A stretch of DNA of 64,000 nt from Muricea muricata (GCA_963855995.1 OY979716.1:90444042-90508041); one strand, 5' to 3'. Positions 28,197 to 40,837 are shown, counted from the stretch's first letter. Notes: generated from the letters alone by a model not told the origin. Program-made: numbers and translations.

Positions 28197-30249
28197 CGAA
28201 ACAACAAATGAGGTCGCTGATGCTCATCAAACTGAACCATTTTTTTTCAAAATGATGCTCTTCATTATGTATTCTTCGTGGAAGGAAGACACCAGATCTT
28301 GTTACTGGCGGTATTTTACTTTATCACAGTTCACTTTTGTTGATATCTGAATTACTGCACTACCTGCACTGACGCGTCAGTTCGAGATATCAGAAAAAAA
28401 CGGAGGTTTTATCTAAAGGTTCTAATATTTGGTGATAAAACGCGGACCTTTATCTTTTAGCAATTTTCTCATAAGAACACTATGGGCAAAATTTCCTTTT
28501 AGACAAAAAACACTGAAATTAAACACTAAATATGCTGCTATATACATTGGTGTTCTTCTCATGCACTTTAAAATATCCTGATTCAATAAAATTAATACAT
28601 ATTTTTATAGGTTCACTGTTTAAACTAGAATTCCAACAACTGGTCCGGAGTTTGCAATATACTCATTAATAAGATTTGAACTCATAATTATGTCGCCAGG
28701 GTAAAGCAGGCGGTTTGGAGAGTCCTAGGTTGCGATTTTTTTATTCACGCATCAACCCACACCAGACAAACATCCACGTACTTAATTAATCACATAACAG
28801 TCATGCACGTCTGGCGAAAATTCTACACATCTTACTGGGCAACATGCGTGACTGATTTTGTTCTAGCATGCTTGTTTACCTTCCCCAAGCTTTCGTTTTC
28901 CTGTTAAAAGATTACCTCGCACGGTTAATAAAATGTTTAAATTTGTTTGCTGCAATGGCCATATTTTATTCTTATGCTGTGTATGAATAAGATCTAAATC
29001 TATTTGCGTACTTTTTGCTACTTTTAAATAAGAAACACAAAGCTCTTCGTCTCCATGCAAAAGCCATGACAAATACAACTTCCAATATCCAGGCATAAAA
29101 CAAATAGATATTTTATGTTGAAATGCAAAGACGCGCCGCAAACTCCACAGGATGTGTTGACGAGGTATGATATTCTGTAAATAAGGTATGATATTCATAA
29201 AATTACCTTGGAATGCTACTCTGTTTTTCGACTGTATATTTATATACTGTTAAATATTATTTCCTTTTAAGAAGGCAAAATTTTTCTTCGCTGTATATGG
29301 ATAAAAACAGCTGTATTGAGCTATAAAATAGAAAACTAAACAAGCAGGTGCATTATGTTTTTTGTTACCGTATAAAATGATGACGTATAAAAACTATATA
29401 CATTAGTGCTCTTCTAACTTTGAAATATATCCCGTTTCAATGAGATTAATAGCTACATATGGCTATACGTTGATCGTCTAAACTAACTTCCAACAACTAG
29501 CCCAGAGTTTGCAATAGACTCATTAATAACATTTAAACTTAGAATTATTTCGCCAGAGTAGAGCGGGCGGCTTGGAGAATTCCAGGTTGCGATTTTTTGG
29601 TTCACGCATCGAACCACGATGTACAAAAGTCCACGTACTTAATTAATAACATAACAGGCATGCATTCACGCCCGGTGAAATTTCAACACACCTTACTAGG
29701 CAACATGCACGACTGATTTTGCTCTAGCATGCCGGTTTACCTTCCTCAAGCTTTCCTTTTCCTGTTAAAAATTTACCTCACGTTTTAAATGTTTAATTTT
29801 GTTGGCATGCTATGGCCTTGTTTTATTCTTCGACTGTATATGAATAATAACCAAAACTTTTTGCGTATTTTTTTGCCACCTTTAAACAAAAAACGTAAAG
29901 GTCTTCAAATCCATGCAAAAGCATACTTCTGAGAAATACAACTTCTAATATCCATGCATAAAAATTTTTAGATAATTTTTGTTAAACTGCAAACGCGCGC
30001 CGCAAACCCGACAGGATGGGTTGACAAAGCCGAAGGCTATTAGTTTTATACTCCCGTTTCATGTTTAACCAGCCGAAGCTTACATAAATACAAGCAGGAT
30101 ATAATATTTATAAAATTACCTTGGAATCCTGGCTGCTCAGTTTTTCCTGTATCTTTTTATACTGTTGGATATTATTTCCTTTTAAAATAGTAAAATATCT
30201 CCACGCTGTATATGGATAAAAGACAGCTGTACCAAGCCTGAATGTGACG

Positions 30250-31470
30250 GAAAGTTTGAAGCTGCTAGATTAGAATAGAAATGGGATATTAAATTGACCG
30301 CCAATCACAATGCAGTTAGACGAATTGAATTAATTGATATGTGACAACATACTTGTATTATTCTTACATTTGACAATGCTCAAAAAGTGTACACGTACAG
30401 TATGTTGACCTCAAATGCGACTTTATGCCAAAAAAAGACAAATGATATTAAAAGACGTTTAATTTTGCTATAACAACACTTTCTGCTGCAAAGGGAAATA
30501 TTCTGTTTAGACAAATTCAGGCATAATTTTATTGCGTCACCGAAAATTCGTAACACTGATACAAAATTTTTTTTTCGAAGCTAAAATGGGAATTTTGAGT
30601 AGATATCTACCAAAAGAAATTGTTGTTGCTATATGAAGTTTTTTTCTTAGTATGTAGCGGCACTTCCTATGCAAACAATAGATTCACATAGCTACAATTG
30701 AAAACATCATGGAACTTCAAATGCAGTGCCAACATTATAAAAATGATATAATACGTTCACTTTCACCTATATATATTTTGGCATTGCTATACTGAGTATT
30801 GCATGCAACGCCAACATTTGACAAATGATAAAATACCTTCACTTTCATCTAGAATATTTTTGCATTGCAAATGCACTGCGTACATTATGCAAACGATATA
30901 TACGTTCACTATTTCGTAAAATATTTGGCAATGTAAAGGCAGCGCGAACATTATGAAATTAATATACAATCCGCTCGGCCAAAAAGGGTGTCAACTGCAC
31001 AAAATTTGTGCAATTAAGCGGATGTAATTACGCCTAATCCCAATTGATCATGAATTAATAGGGAAAGCTGTCATCAATCAGAGTTTGTTCACAGTCGAGG
31101 TATACGAAACAGGCATGTTGCCTTCAGTTAAATATTGGGAAATAAGTTAGCAGTGATGGCATGAAATGAGATAGCACCATGACTGAAGACGCCAGAACAC
31201 GCAGCATGGCAGAAGACCTCAACAGCGACCGGAATTAGTCGAATTAGCGCGAATGCGGCTATGAGCACATCTCATAAACCTGCCAGCAAAACATGACTGC
31301 ATCTTTCTTGTGACATAAACGTTTCCGCTGACATTTCCCTTATATACTTCATCCATACAAAAACACGATGACTATACTAATCTTGTTTTAGTTATACCAT
31401 GCTGCAATACAAAGCGCTGTCTTTATACTGTACTCTGTAGTTGCATGTACACCAGCTGAATGTTGGTGAA
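30250..31470. other. Non-coding stretch; nothing recognised
   Basis: AT-rich sequence with a few short recurrences of a word like GCATTGCAAATGCA near 30790, 30870 and 30940. No gene, RNA or element ends recognised. Confidence 0.5.
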
Positions 31471-31479
31471 ATATATATG

Positions 31480-32560
31480 TCTTATAATGAATTCGTCTAG
31501 CATTGAGTTTCAACTCAGCAAAAGATAACTGCATCTTTCTGACACAAGAGTTTCTGTTAACATTTCGCTTTATAATAAACATTATAACAATAGCTAATAT
31601 GAATAATGCAGTAGTGGTAATACCATAATAGCGAGATAGTGACTGTGTCATGCTTATACAGTGGCATGATGTCCGTGATTCGTGAAATAAATGCGCTTTA
31701 TTATAAAGACTAACATTGAGTTTCGACTGATTAAGCAAAGATGACTACCAGGGCCGAAACTAAAGCGTTAATTGGGGGGGGGGGGGGGGTGCATATTCAT
31801 ATATTCGCGTTCTGCCCGACGAATTTCTTTTGAAATCAACGGTAATGACAACTGATTTCAAAAGAAATTCGTCGGGCAGAACGTGAATATATGAATATAC
31901 ACCCCCCCCCAATTAACGCTTTAGTTTCGGCCCTGATGACTACATCTTCTTAACCTGTCAGCAAAAGATGACTGCATCTTTCTGACACAAGAGTTTCTGC
32001 TAACATTTTGCTTTATAATAAACATTATAACAATAGCTAATATGAATAATGCAGTGGTAATACGATAATAGCTAGATTGTGACTGTGCCATGCTTATATA
32101 CAGTGGCACCTACATTGCATGTCCGTGATTCGTGAAATAAATGCGCTTTATTATAAAGACTAACATTGAGCTTCGACTGGTTAAGTAAAGATGACTACAT
32201 CTTCTTAACCTGTCAGCAAAAGATGACTGCATCTTTCTGACACAAGTGTTTCTGCTAACATTTTGCTTTATAGTAAACATTATAACAATAGCTAATATGA
32301 ATAATGCAGTGGCAATACGATAATAGCTAGATAGTGACTGTGCCATGCTTATACATCCGTGATTCGTGAAATAAATTTGCTTTATTATAAAGACTAACAT
32401 TGAGCTTCGACTGATTAAGCAAAGTCAAAGATGACTACATCTTCTTAACCTGTCAGCAAAAGATGACTGCACCTTTCTGAGACAAGAGTTTCTGCTAACA
32501 TTATGCTTTATAATAAACATTATAACAGAATGAATAATGCAATGCTAGTGAAAATGCGCA
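31480..32560. repeat. Tandem array, unit about 240-255 bp
   Basis: About four copies of a unit containing GACTACATCTTCTTAACCTG, CAGCAAAAGATGACTGCATC and CATTATAACAATAGCTAATA. The word ATGACTACATCTTC falls at 31936, 32191 and 32431. The first two copies are separated by the palindromic MITE. Confidence 0.8.
31749..31935. mobile_element. 187-bp palindromic hAT-type MITE
   Basis: CAGGGCCGAAACTAAAGCGT and its reverse complement form the two ends of an almost perfect inverted repeat containing G-run and C-run tracts. ATGACTAC flanks both ends (31741-31748 and 31936-31943), an exact 8-bp duplication. Neighbouring tandem copies carry the empty site AAAGATGACTACATCTTC. Confidence 0.9.
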
Positions 32561-33530
32561 TTGCATGTTTGACTTATACTAAATATTGTAGCTACACTGC
32601 AGCACCACGGCACCTACGTTGAATGACCGTGAAATAGATGTAAAATGCGCTTTTGAAAGACTAGCATTGAGCATCGAGCCAACCATCGATATGATGTCGC
32701 AAAGACAAAACTACAATTCCAAGCGTAGATATGACAAACACGTCTTGTATGTTCATTTTTCGTCCGGCATAAAAATGCCGCCAAGACACTTGCCTGCCTT
32801 CATCGTCTCGCAATTCATCAAGTTTGACCCTTTTAACCTCGGTCGGAAAACACTTGAATATCTTGCTTGCCTCAGGGTTGCGGTTTTCTTGGTAACCAAG
32901 AAAAGATTTATTGTAAGCATACCAATTTTTGTTCCTGTTTAAGTTGTGCGCATATACTCGTTTGAACATTCCGGAGTTGTCTACCTCGAATCACATATTG
33001 GCACGCATTATTCAAATTTGCCGCGTTGTCTCTGTTTATAATAACTATGTGTGGCGTGTGAAGCAATTATTTGTTAATGTGTAACTGTAAGTTTGGAAAT
33101 TATTAAAAATCAATTAGCAAATTAATATTTAATGCTTAAACAAAGTTCCACTACTGAGATACAATTATATATAATTATAGAAAGCATTGAAAACTACTTG
33201 TTATCAATTTATTAATGTTTGACACATTACTATGGTGACTAGCACTTTCGCCACTAATCCTTTCACACATAGTGCGGATTCTCATATATCTAGAATATTT
33301 TGGCCTTGCAAATGCAACACCAATTAACATACATTAGAAAAATGATCAGAATAAATAGACGAGTCAAAACGATACAAGAACCCACAACAAGTTGCAACAA
33401 AAAGGTTTTATTGCGTTTTGTGCAGCACAATGCAACATGGAAAACATTTAAAAGTCCACTTAAATCGGAGCTGCAGAAATGTTAAAATATGACGTCATAC
33501 AAAGCGGCTTTTAGCAGATATAATTGGAGT
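32560..33530. other. Intergenic; weak ORFs only
   Basis: Overlapping open frames at 32619-32942 (plus) and 32661-32969 (minus) exist. Neither has a recognisable domain, homologous copy or splice context, so I do not call a gene. Confidence 0.4.
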
Positions 33531-33532
33531 CC

Positions 33533-36085
33533 TTATTCAAAATCATGGTCATCGGAAAACACCTTCGCGATCATGTTTTCACAATAGTGTCCACATTCAG
33601 TGGTGCATTGAAGTCCACTTCTTCTACAGCTACACCTCATTGTTATACATGCACCGAGTAGAACAGTTGCATCTAATCATTTTTAGAAGTAATTCTGGTG
33701 CCGGATCTTGGTCTATCATCACTGGAACAAATTTGCCGTCTTTCATTTTCCATCCCCACTTTGTTTCGTTTAACCCAGTATCTTTTCCCATCCATTGCAT
33801 GACCTGCGAATAAGTTCTCAGCGCGTGGAATTTTGCAGAACTTCTTTTTGGTTGAAGCCTTTCTGGTTTAACAAAGCTTTTAGCCATAGCCACTTTGCTT
33901 GAAAGAATAATGCAAAGAAGACATTTCAAATTTGACCCTGTATCACTGAACAGACATGCTAACGCTTTACAGCCTGCCTCCTGAATGGAAACTTGTGTCA
34001 TGTTGGGTGCACAAAATGTCTGAGAGCACGACTGTAACTTGGGACTTCTGTTAAAAATTTTATTGATAACAGTTTTCTTGCCAATTCCAAAGACTCTTGA
34101 AGTTGTGTCACAACCTGTGAACGCATGAGCAAAAAGTAAATCGGTGCAGACATCATTTCCAAACAGCTTCTTTAGAACCTTGATATTATACACACGCGGC
34201 TTTATCTGGTCTTTGTCAGATCGAATTAAGTAAAGGTCCTTACAGTCATCGTTTGCACAATATAGTAGCAGAATCAGCAAATTAGTATCTTTCCCAACAA
34301 GTGTGGTTCACTTATAGGACGACATTGTGACTTCTTTATTTACAATATCAACATCAGCATCTGCTTCAGTATGGATGACACAGCAGCCTCTCTCTTTCAA
34401 GCGACTGCCAATCAAATTTTTCATGGCTTGCTTATTTATATCAATTGCGAGAAAGCCTTCCTTTCTTTCTGAGAGTTTTTTTGCATCTGATATGTCAACT
34501 TCGTTTCCAGCTTACGACTTTCGGCGCTGATGCGTGTTATATTTTGTGCTAGGTCCTCCGCAGTGTCCATCAAAGCCACTGAACTGTTGCATTTCCGCAG
34601 TGATTCATGACAAATGAAGCGTATCTATCAGCAATTGAGCCATACGTGTTTCTCTGTCCATTTTAAGCGATGCAGGAGTGATGATCAGTGTGTGGAATGG
34701 TCTTAAGAACAGCATTTTCGGTTAACGCTGCATGATCTCTTATTGCTTCCTGAAACTGGGCTTTATCTGGCGTCCGTAAAACATACTTGGTTTCAAACAA
34801 AGATGAAGGATATGAGGAAAGTTCGTACTTTAATACGTCATTAAAACCAAGTTTTTCAGACGGGGAGACAATTAAAAGCCTCTGAAATAATAAGGCAGGA
34901 TCAATTGCTTGATATTCTGAGACTTTGATGGCGCATGCAGATGCTAGGGTCTTGATTTTCATTTTACGTTTATATGATTACGAGAAGACACTCTGATTTT
35001 CCATATCTTCAATCGTGTTTTTACCTACAGCTCGAAAACATTTTAAACATTAACATCCTTATCTGCATTTTTTCCGGTTATGACATTTCTTAAATTCCGT
35101 CCCTCTGTGAAGGGAGAATGTTAGACGCTAGCTTTTGCAAGTCAGTACGATCCCTCTCAATCCGTGACGGTGTTGCTTCCCTGTGTTGCTCACTAGATAC
35201 GTAAACAGTGTTGCTGAAGTTGTGCATGGCGTAGTTGTATGTTGATGATTTGGCGCAGAAATTGTCCAAAGTGCTCTTTGATGTTCAGTCATTCCGCTTC
35301 CCCTTGTCAACCCCCCCTTTCCCCGATACTCTTCAAAGAACGAATTAGTGTCTGTTCAATAACTAAATCAAAGCCCAAGCCAACCCAGTAATGATTAGTA
35401 CGCCTTACGACATGAAAGCCGTATATAAACTTCTGATAAATTTCTGGATGTGTAGACTCTAACTCACTCATTTCCTGTAGGTAGAGGTACCCAGACTTTA
35501 GATAATTTCCGTGACCGGTAGCAGCAAATATCGGCAGGCATTCCGACACAGCATGACTAAGGTGCATTTCCCATGAACCTGTGCGATCAGCTTCAATGAG
35601 TTCTTGGGCAACTTCCAACATTCGCTGATAATTCAGCCATAGCTTTCTAGTTTCTGAACACTTGCATAAAGCATCCTTTCTTGTGGCCAATGCTGTAAAA
35701 CAAGTTCCAAGGCAAACAGATGTCATAAAAGTATCCAAGCCTACTTCACCTGACTCAATTTGTGAATAAAGCTTTTCAATCTGTTCAACATTATCCTGAA
35801 ATTCGGGCTAATCGTCGATTATTTTACTCACTATTAGATTTGTTAGGCACTGACTTATAAGATGCTGTCCTAGAAAGGATCGCTGGATAGCTTTCCCACT
35901 CATCATGTGGACAACAGCTTTCTCACCATATATCGTTTCTAGGATGTCTTTAAGCCCACTTCCATCCATTAATGTGCCTGTAAAGCACCCAACAAATTCA
36001 TGAATGTGTGGAAGCCTCCAAGCAATAGTAGAACATCTTGTATTGGATCTTCGTCAGAAACCTCCTGTTGTACCTCTGGTGTATA
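33533..36085 (-). pseudogene. TGCDTTS-family gene, 3' half (nuclease-like), decayed
   Basis: Reading down from 36085, fragments appear in the family order: LLLLGGFHTFMNLLG and GEKAVVHMMSGKAIQRSFLG (about 36050-35880), NHYWVGLGFDLVIEQTLIRS (35400-35310), TRGSGMTEHQRALWTISAP, ALLFQRLLIVSPSEK and YELSSYPSSLFETK (34930-34780). Then come HTEADADVDIVNKEV (about 34375-34330), VGKDTNLLILLLY, and AHAFTGCDTTSRVFGIGKK (about 34140-34080), and finally a Cys-rich tail ending at 33533. Stops and frameshifts break it in at least six places. The family is repeated in aquatic animal genomes and is uncharacterised to my knowledge. The acidic motifs plus GCD resemble FEN1/PIN nucleases (inference). The 5' half is at 60005-61697. 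Confidence 0.75.
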
Positions 36086-36540
36086 TAGCTAGATATTATG
36101 GCGTGTGGACATGCATTCGAGAGCTCCGTTATTATTGAAGATCACGTTGGTTCCTCCCAAAGTATACCTGAACAAACTTTGCTTACAACTTCGACTCCTT
36201 CTAAATTATGGAGTCTTGTTAAACTAGACAATCAATTGGCAGGGAATGGCTCGCTAAAAAATCTAAAACTGTTTGTGCAGTCAGATTTGAGTATTGAAGG
36301 ACAATGGTCGTCTCCTGGTGGAGAAGTGAAGCAGTTCACAAGTAAATATTACACACTAAAATGGTACGGTAAAAAGAAGCAAAAGCTCTCGATTATTCGA
36401 GACGATAATCCTAGAATCGATCCCTGAGGACATCATGGCTGCCACTTTGAGCTATGTGTCTCGCTTTTTAATGCTTGTTCTTTTGCTTACAACTACGTGG
36501 GATTCTAAAAGTTATTCCTTAGTATTTATTCCTTGCCTTT

Positions 36541-36783
36541 AGACTTGATGCTAAAGTATTTTGTGGGCGAAACTCAACCGTTCGACGCGTTTCATGTCAG
36601 GACATACTATCGGTTTCGTCAAAGCTTCGTGCTGGGATTTGCCTTACTAAAGTTGGTTTGTCTGCTGTTTATCTATTAATGCTTGCTGGCGATGTTAGCA
36701 AAAATCCCGGTCCAAGTTGGAATACAAACTTACAAAACTCTACCGATTCAGTAGATGATATTCTAAATGGCGAACCTAATTTT
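36541..36783 (+). pseudogene. ORF leader with 2A-like NPGP motif
   Basis: The open frame reads GRNSTVRRVSCQDILSVSS, then GLSAVYLLMLAGDVSKNPGP at 36655-36714, then SWNTNLQNSTDSVDDILN to a stop near 36783. GDVSKNPGP preceded by a hydrophobic run matches the G-D-V/I-E-x-N-P-G-P ribosome-skipping consensus, except that Ser replaces Glu. Such leaders are known in APE-type non-LTR elements of several animals. The frame does not stay open into the endonuclease. Confidence 0.65.
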
Positions 36784-36889
36784 GACGATATATGTAGCTG
36801 ATGAAATGCATGACTGCATGTTGGAGTAAAATAATGAATATTGTAATCCCGAGGAGTTTTTTTATTTTGGTCTTGGCGCTAAGGGTATA

Positions 36890-38085
36890 CGTTTTGGAAA
36901 TTGGAATATCAACCGCCTTACAATGGAGAAGTTCGACCAACTCAAATTGTTCTTGTGGAATCGGAGTCGACCGCAGGTTGACGTCTTCGCACTAAATGAG
37001 ACGTTCCTGAAACCAGAAGTACCTGACAGTTTGTACTTTATACCTGGGTTTACGTTATATCGGCGAGACAGAGTAGGAAGTAGAAAAGGGGGAGGTGTGA
37101 TGGTTTATGTGAATGATGAACTGAATTTTAAAAGACGAACTGACTTGGAAAATTCAGAGTTGGGAGTAATTTGGTTAGAAGTGTGCCCTTATAAATCTAA
37201 GCGTCCTATACTATTTGGAACCATATATCGTCCTCCTTCGTACAATAAAGACATGAATTTAAAATTACAACGAAACTTGGAAGCTGTCTACCCATTAAAT
37301 AAAGAAACTATCCTGATCGGTGACTTTAACTTGCATTATTTCAAAACAGCCTCCAAGAGAAATATCCTTATGAAAGCATTATCAGGTATGGAATTTAAGC
37401 AGCTAATAAACCGTGTAACACGGCCTATTAGCGGAACTTGTTTGGATCACATCTTTTCAAATCGTCCCGAGAGAATAACAAATGTGAAAACCTTTGAATC
37501 TGGCTTAGCCGACCACTTTCCAGTCCTTGCAGTCCGTTTGTATAAAGCAAAATTCTGTTCCCGCTTGAAAAACAAACTCGTCACTATAAATTATCGAAGC
37601 ATGAAATTTTTCGATGCAAATAGGTTTGTTGAAACCCTTGGAAGTTTACCGTGGGAAACGATTTTTATCTTTGAAGACGTTGAGGACATGTTGAGTGCTT
37701 GGGAAACATTATTTAATCAGGCACTTGACGCTCATTGTCCATGGAGAGAAAAGCGGGTATCGCGGGAGAAGCAAACGCCTTGTATGACAAAAGCAATAAT
37801 CGAAAGGTTGAGATTACGAGACATGCTATTGAAAATTGCTAGACGTTCAAATGCGAAGGCCGATTGGGACTCGTATAAGTTAGCTAGGAACAAATGTGTG
37901 AACATTATTAAACATGAAAAACGTGCTTTCTATAGCAATTGCTTTGAAGAGAACAAAGGAAATTCAAAGGCGATGTGGAAAACAATCAAATCACTAATGA
38001 GTACAAAGAAGTCGGATGTTTGTATGAATTTGGGTGATCATTCAAACGAGCATGAAGCGGAGACGTTTAATGATTATTTCACTTC
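36890..38085 (+). CDS. APE-type endonuclease domain of LINE 1
   Basis: Apparent catalytic positions are all present: WNINRL (Asn), FALNETFL (Glu), GTIYRPP (Tyr-Arg-Pro), LIGDFNLHY (Asp/Asn), CLDHIFSNRPE and SGLADHFPVLA (Asp-His). The domain makes the target nick that primes reverse transcription. An in-frame Met at 36923 starts a 403-codon frame. A basic linker follows (MLLKIARRSNAKADWDSYKL), and the frame is then diverted at 38103 by the duplicated RT block. Confidence 0.85.
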
Positions 38086-38102
38086 AATTGATGCCTCAGC
38101 AA

Positions 38103-38801
38103 GGCCCCCTATTATTCATAATTTACATCAATGACCTCCCTTTACATGTTCTAACGGATGATGTTGACCTTGACCTATATGTTGATGATACCACTATAAT
38201 GACTGCTGCCCCTATTTATTCTATTCAAACTGATCTAGAAAATACGTTAAAGCGAACCTGGCAGGATGTTGAAACTTGGGCAAATGCAAACAAGCTACCG
38301 TTGAATCAATCAAAAACGAAAACTCTTTTGATAACCGGAAAGCGTTTAGCGAAAAAAATTTCAAGCGAAGATACGAAGTTATTCGTTGTCACAAATGAGG
38401 GCATTACTCTGGAACAAGTTGAGACGGCAAAACTCCTAGGACTTGAATTGGACAGTGAACTGTCGTTTTCTTCTCACGTTGATAAGTTATGTCTGAAATT
38501 AGCACAAAGAATAGGCGTTTTAGATAAGATCAAATCATGCCTTCCTGTGAAACAGAGAATCTTATATTATAACGCCTTGATTCGATCATTAATGAGTTAC
38601 GTCAGCGTAGTATGGCATACGTGTAGTAATCAGGATCTGGGGAAAGTCTTACTTTTGCAGGAACGGGTAGGGAGAGTGATCTTGGATGCCAAACCCAGAA
38701 CATCTTCTGTGACATTATTCAATGAACTCGGTTGGATACCATTTTATGAAGAGGCAAAGATTTCTAAGTGTTGTATATTGTATAGACGTATAAAAAATAA
38801 T
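38103..38801 (+). repeat. Duplicated RT block inserted in LINE 1 (copy A)
   Basis: This 699-bp segment is nearly identical to 39524-40256 downstream in the same element, including the catalytic LYVDDTTIMTAAP region. It lies between the endonuclease linker (ending at FTSI) and the true start of the RT (DISKTLILVN onward, 38802). Copy A lacks an insertion of about 31 bp and a 3-bp insertion present in the downstream copy, so copy A keeps the older, open frame here. Confidence 0.9.
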
Positions 38802-38811
38802 ACAGATATTA

Positions 38812-40517
38812 GTAAGACTTTGATATTAGTAAATTAAAAAGTTTTGTCTCCTCGAGAAAGCCCGGCGCCGTAAATTTTTGTATTCCTCCTATTGATGAAA
38901 GCTTTATATTACAGAATCTACATTCCATGAAATGCTCTAAAGCTGCTGGGTTTGATAAGATTAGTGCGAGAATGTTGAAGATAGCTGCACCAGTTATTGT
39001 TCCTTCTTTAGCTAAACTAATGAACATTTCTATAAGCTCAACAGTGTTCCCCCAACGGTGGAAAACAGCAAAAGTTACCCCCATCTATAAATCTGGAGAT
39101 CGTACGGACCCAAGTAATTATCGTCCGATATCGGTTCTCCCAGCACTGTCGAAGATACTTGAACGACATGTACATGTAAATCTTTACAACTATTTTATCC
39201 AAAACAAACTGCTCTATTCTCAGCAGTCTAAGTTCAGGAAATATCATAATACAGAGACAGCGCTTTTAAGGATTGTAGACCAGCTGCTTCGAAACCTAGA
39301 TAAAAACCATGTTAGTGGTCTTCTGTTAATTGATTATTGTAAGGCTTTTGACATGGTAGATCACGAAATCCTGATGCTTAAATTGGGGGCGTATGGCTTA
39401 AGTGCATCTGCCAGTCGATGGTTTGCTTCGTACTTAGAAGGGAGACGACAGGGTGTATCAATTGATGGTAAAGTTTCCAACTGGCTAGATGTTCCGCATG
39501 GTGTCCCACAGGGGAGCATTCTTGGCCCCCTATTATTCATAATTTACATCAATGACCTCCCTTTACATGTTCTAACGGATGATGTTGACCTTGACCTATA
39601 TGTTGATGATACCACTATAATGACTGCTGCCCCTATTTATTCTATTCAAACTGATCTAGAAAATACGTTAAAGCGAACCTGGCAGGATGTTGAAACTTGG
39701 GCAAATGCAAACAAGCTACCGTTCAATCAATCAAAAACGAAAACTCTTTTGATAACCGGAAAGCGTTTAGCGAAAAAAAATTTATTTGTTATATTTAAAT
39801 ATATGTAAGAAAGTTATATATGTAAAAAAGTTATTCGTTGTCACAAATGAGGGCATTACTCTGGAACAAGTTGAGACGGCAAAACTCCTAGGACTTGAAT
39901 TGGACAGTGAACTGTCGTTTTCTTCTCACGTTGATAAGTTATGTCTGAAATTAGCACAAAGAATAGGCGTTTTAGATAAGATCAAATCATGCCTTCCTGT
40001 GAAACAGAGAATCTTATATTATAACGCCTTGATTCGATCATTAATGAGTTACGTCAGCGTAGTATGGCATACGTGTAGTAATCATGAGGATCTGGGGAAA
40101 GTCTTACTTTTGCAGGAACGGGTAGGGAGAGTGATCTTGGATGCCAAACCCAGAACATCTTCTGTGACATTATTCAATGAACTCGGTTGGATACCATTTT
40201 ATGAAGAGGCAAAGATTTCTAAGTGTTGTATATTGTATAGACGTATAAAAAATAATGTTCCGGATTATTTAATTAACACTTTGACACTAAATAGCCAGTT
40301 TCACTCGAGAGAAAATCGGTATTCTAATCTGAACTATATTTGTCCAAAGTACAATCGTGTGACCGAAGGAGGAAGAACGTTTAATGTAACGGCTGTGAAA
40401 CTATGGAATAGCTTGAGTATTGATTTAAGAAAAAAACCAAATCTTTACTCGTTTAAAGATGCAATGTTTAAGGAAACTCTTGAGAATCAGAAATTTATCC
40501 CACATTTTAACTTTTAG
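38812..40517 (+). pseudogene. Reverse transcriptase of LINE 1
   Basis: From 38812 the frame gives CSKAAGFDKISARMLKIAA (38936), RPISVLPALSKILERHVHV, LLIDYCKAFDMVDHEIL, VPQGSILGPLLFIIYINDL and the catalytic DLYVDDTTIM, i.e. F/YVDD rather than YADD. At about 39776 a small AT-rich insertion shifts the frame; the thumb and C-terminus continue from 39826 (FVVTNEGITLEQVETAKLLG) to a stop at 40517. One frameshift separates it from an intact RT. Confidence 0.85.
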
Positions 40518-40624
40518 ATGGTTAGGCCTAGATTGAATGTGTATATATAGTTAATTACTAAATTTTTAACATTATTAGGTATAATAACGTAAATTATATT
40601 TGTATTTTAATTATTATAGTATTG

Positions 40625-40722
40625 GAGGGCTACAAGTTTATTAGTATGTTTACTATTATGTATTACCCTCATGAAATAAAGTCTATCTATCCATCTATCT
40701 ATCTATCTATCTATCTATAAAA
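40625..40722 (+). repeat. LINE 1 3' end: hairpin, AATAAAG and (CTAT)n
   Basis: GGAGGGCTAC and TACCCTC can pair around a loop of about 35 nt just before ATGAAATAAAG and a (CTAT)n run. This is the usual 3' arrangement of CR1-like elements: RT recognition hairpin plus microsatellite tail. Confidence 0.6.
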
Positions 40723-40837
40723 GTCAAAGCCTCCGAGAGAAACTCGTTAAATTTGCTCGAAACTCGTTAATTTCACATTGAATGAAGTCAATCGCCATGA
40801 CGGCAAACAATGGGGGTAAGCAGGAGAGAATTCAAAT

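Larger units (their letters stand above)
36090..40722 (+). mobile_element. LINE 1: CR1-like non-LTR retrotransposon, rearranged
   Basis: Parts in order: an ORF1-like piece (36098-36427, with GGEVKQFTSKYYTLKWYGKK), a 2A-like leader (36688-36714), an APE-type endonuclease (36890-38085), a misplaced copy of RT sequence (38103-38801), the RT (38812-40517), then a 3' UTR with GAGGG..CCCTC complementarity, AATAAAG and (CTAT)n. The 5' end abuts the interrupted TGCDTTS-family gene. Frameshifts and the duplication make it inactive. Confidence 0.85.

Noticed and set aside
31480..32560. CRISPR array from regularly repeated units
   Set aside because: Units are about 240-255 bp and diverged, without short identical repeats and unique spacers; the genome is eukaryotic.
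32619..32969. Overlapping plus and minus ORFs of about 105 codons
   Set aside because: Mutually exclusive, no recognisable family, and codon content gives no preference.
36655..36714. Viral origin of the NPGP motif
   Set aside because: It lies in the leader of a LINE with an APE endonuclease and RT in cis; no viral replication or capsid gene is near.
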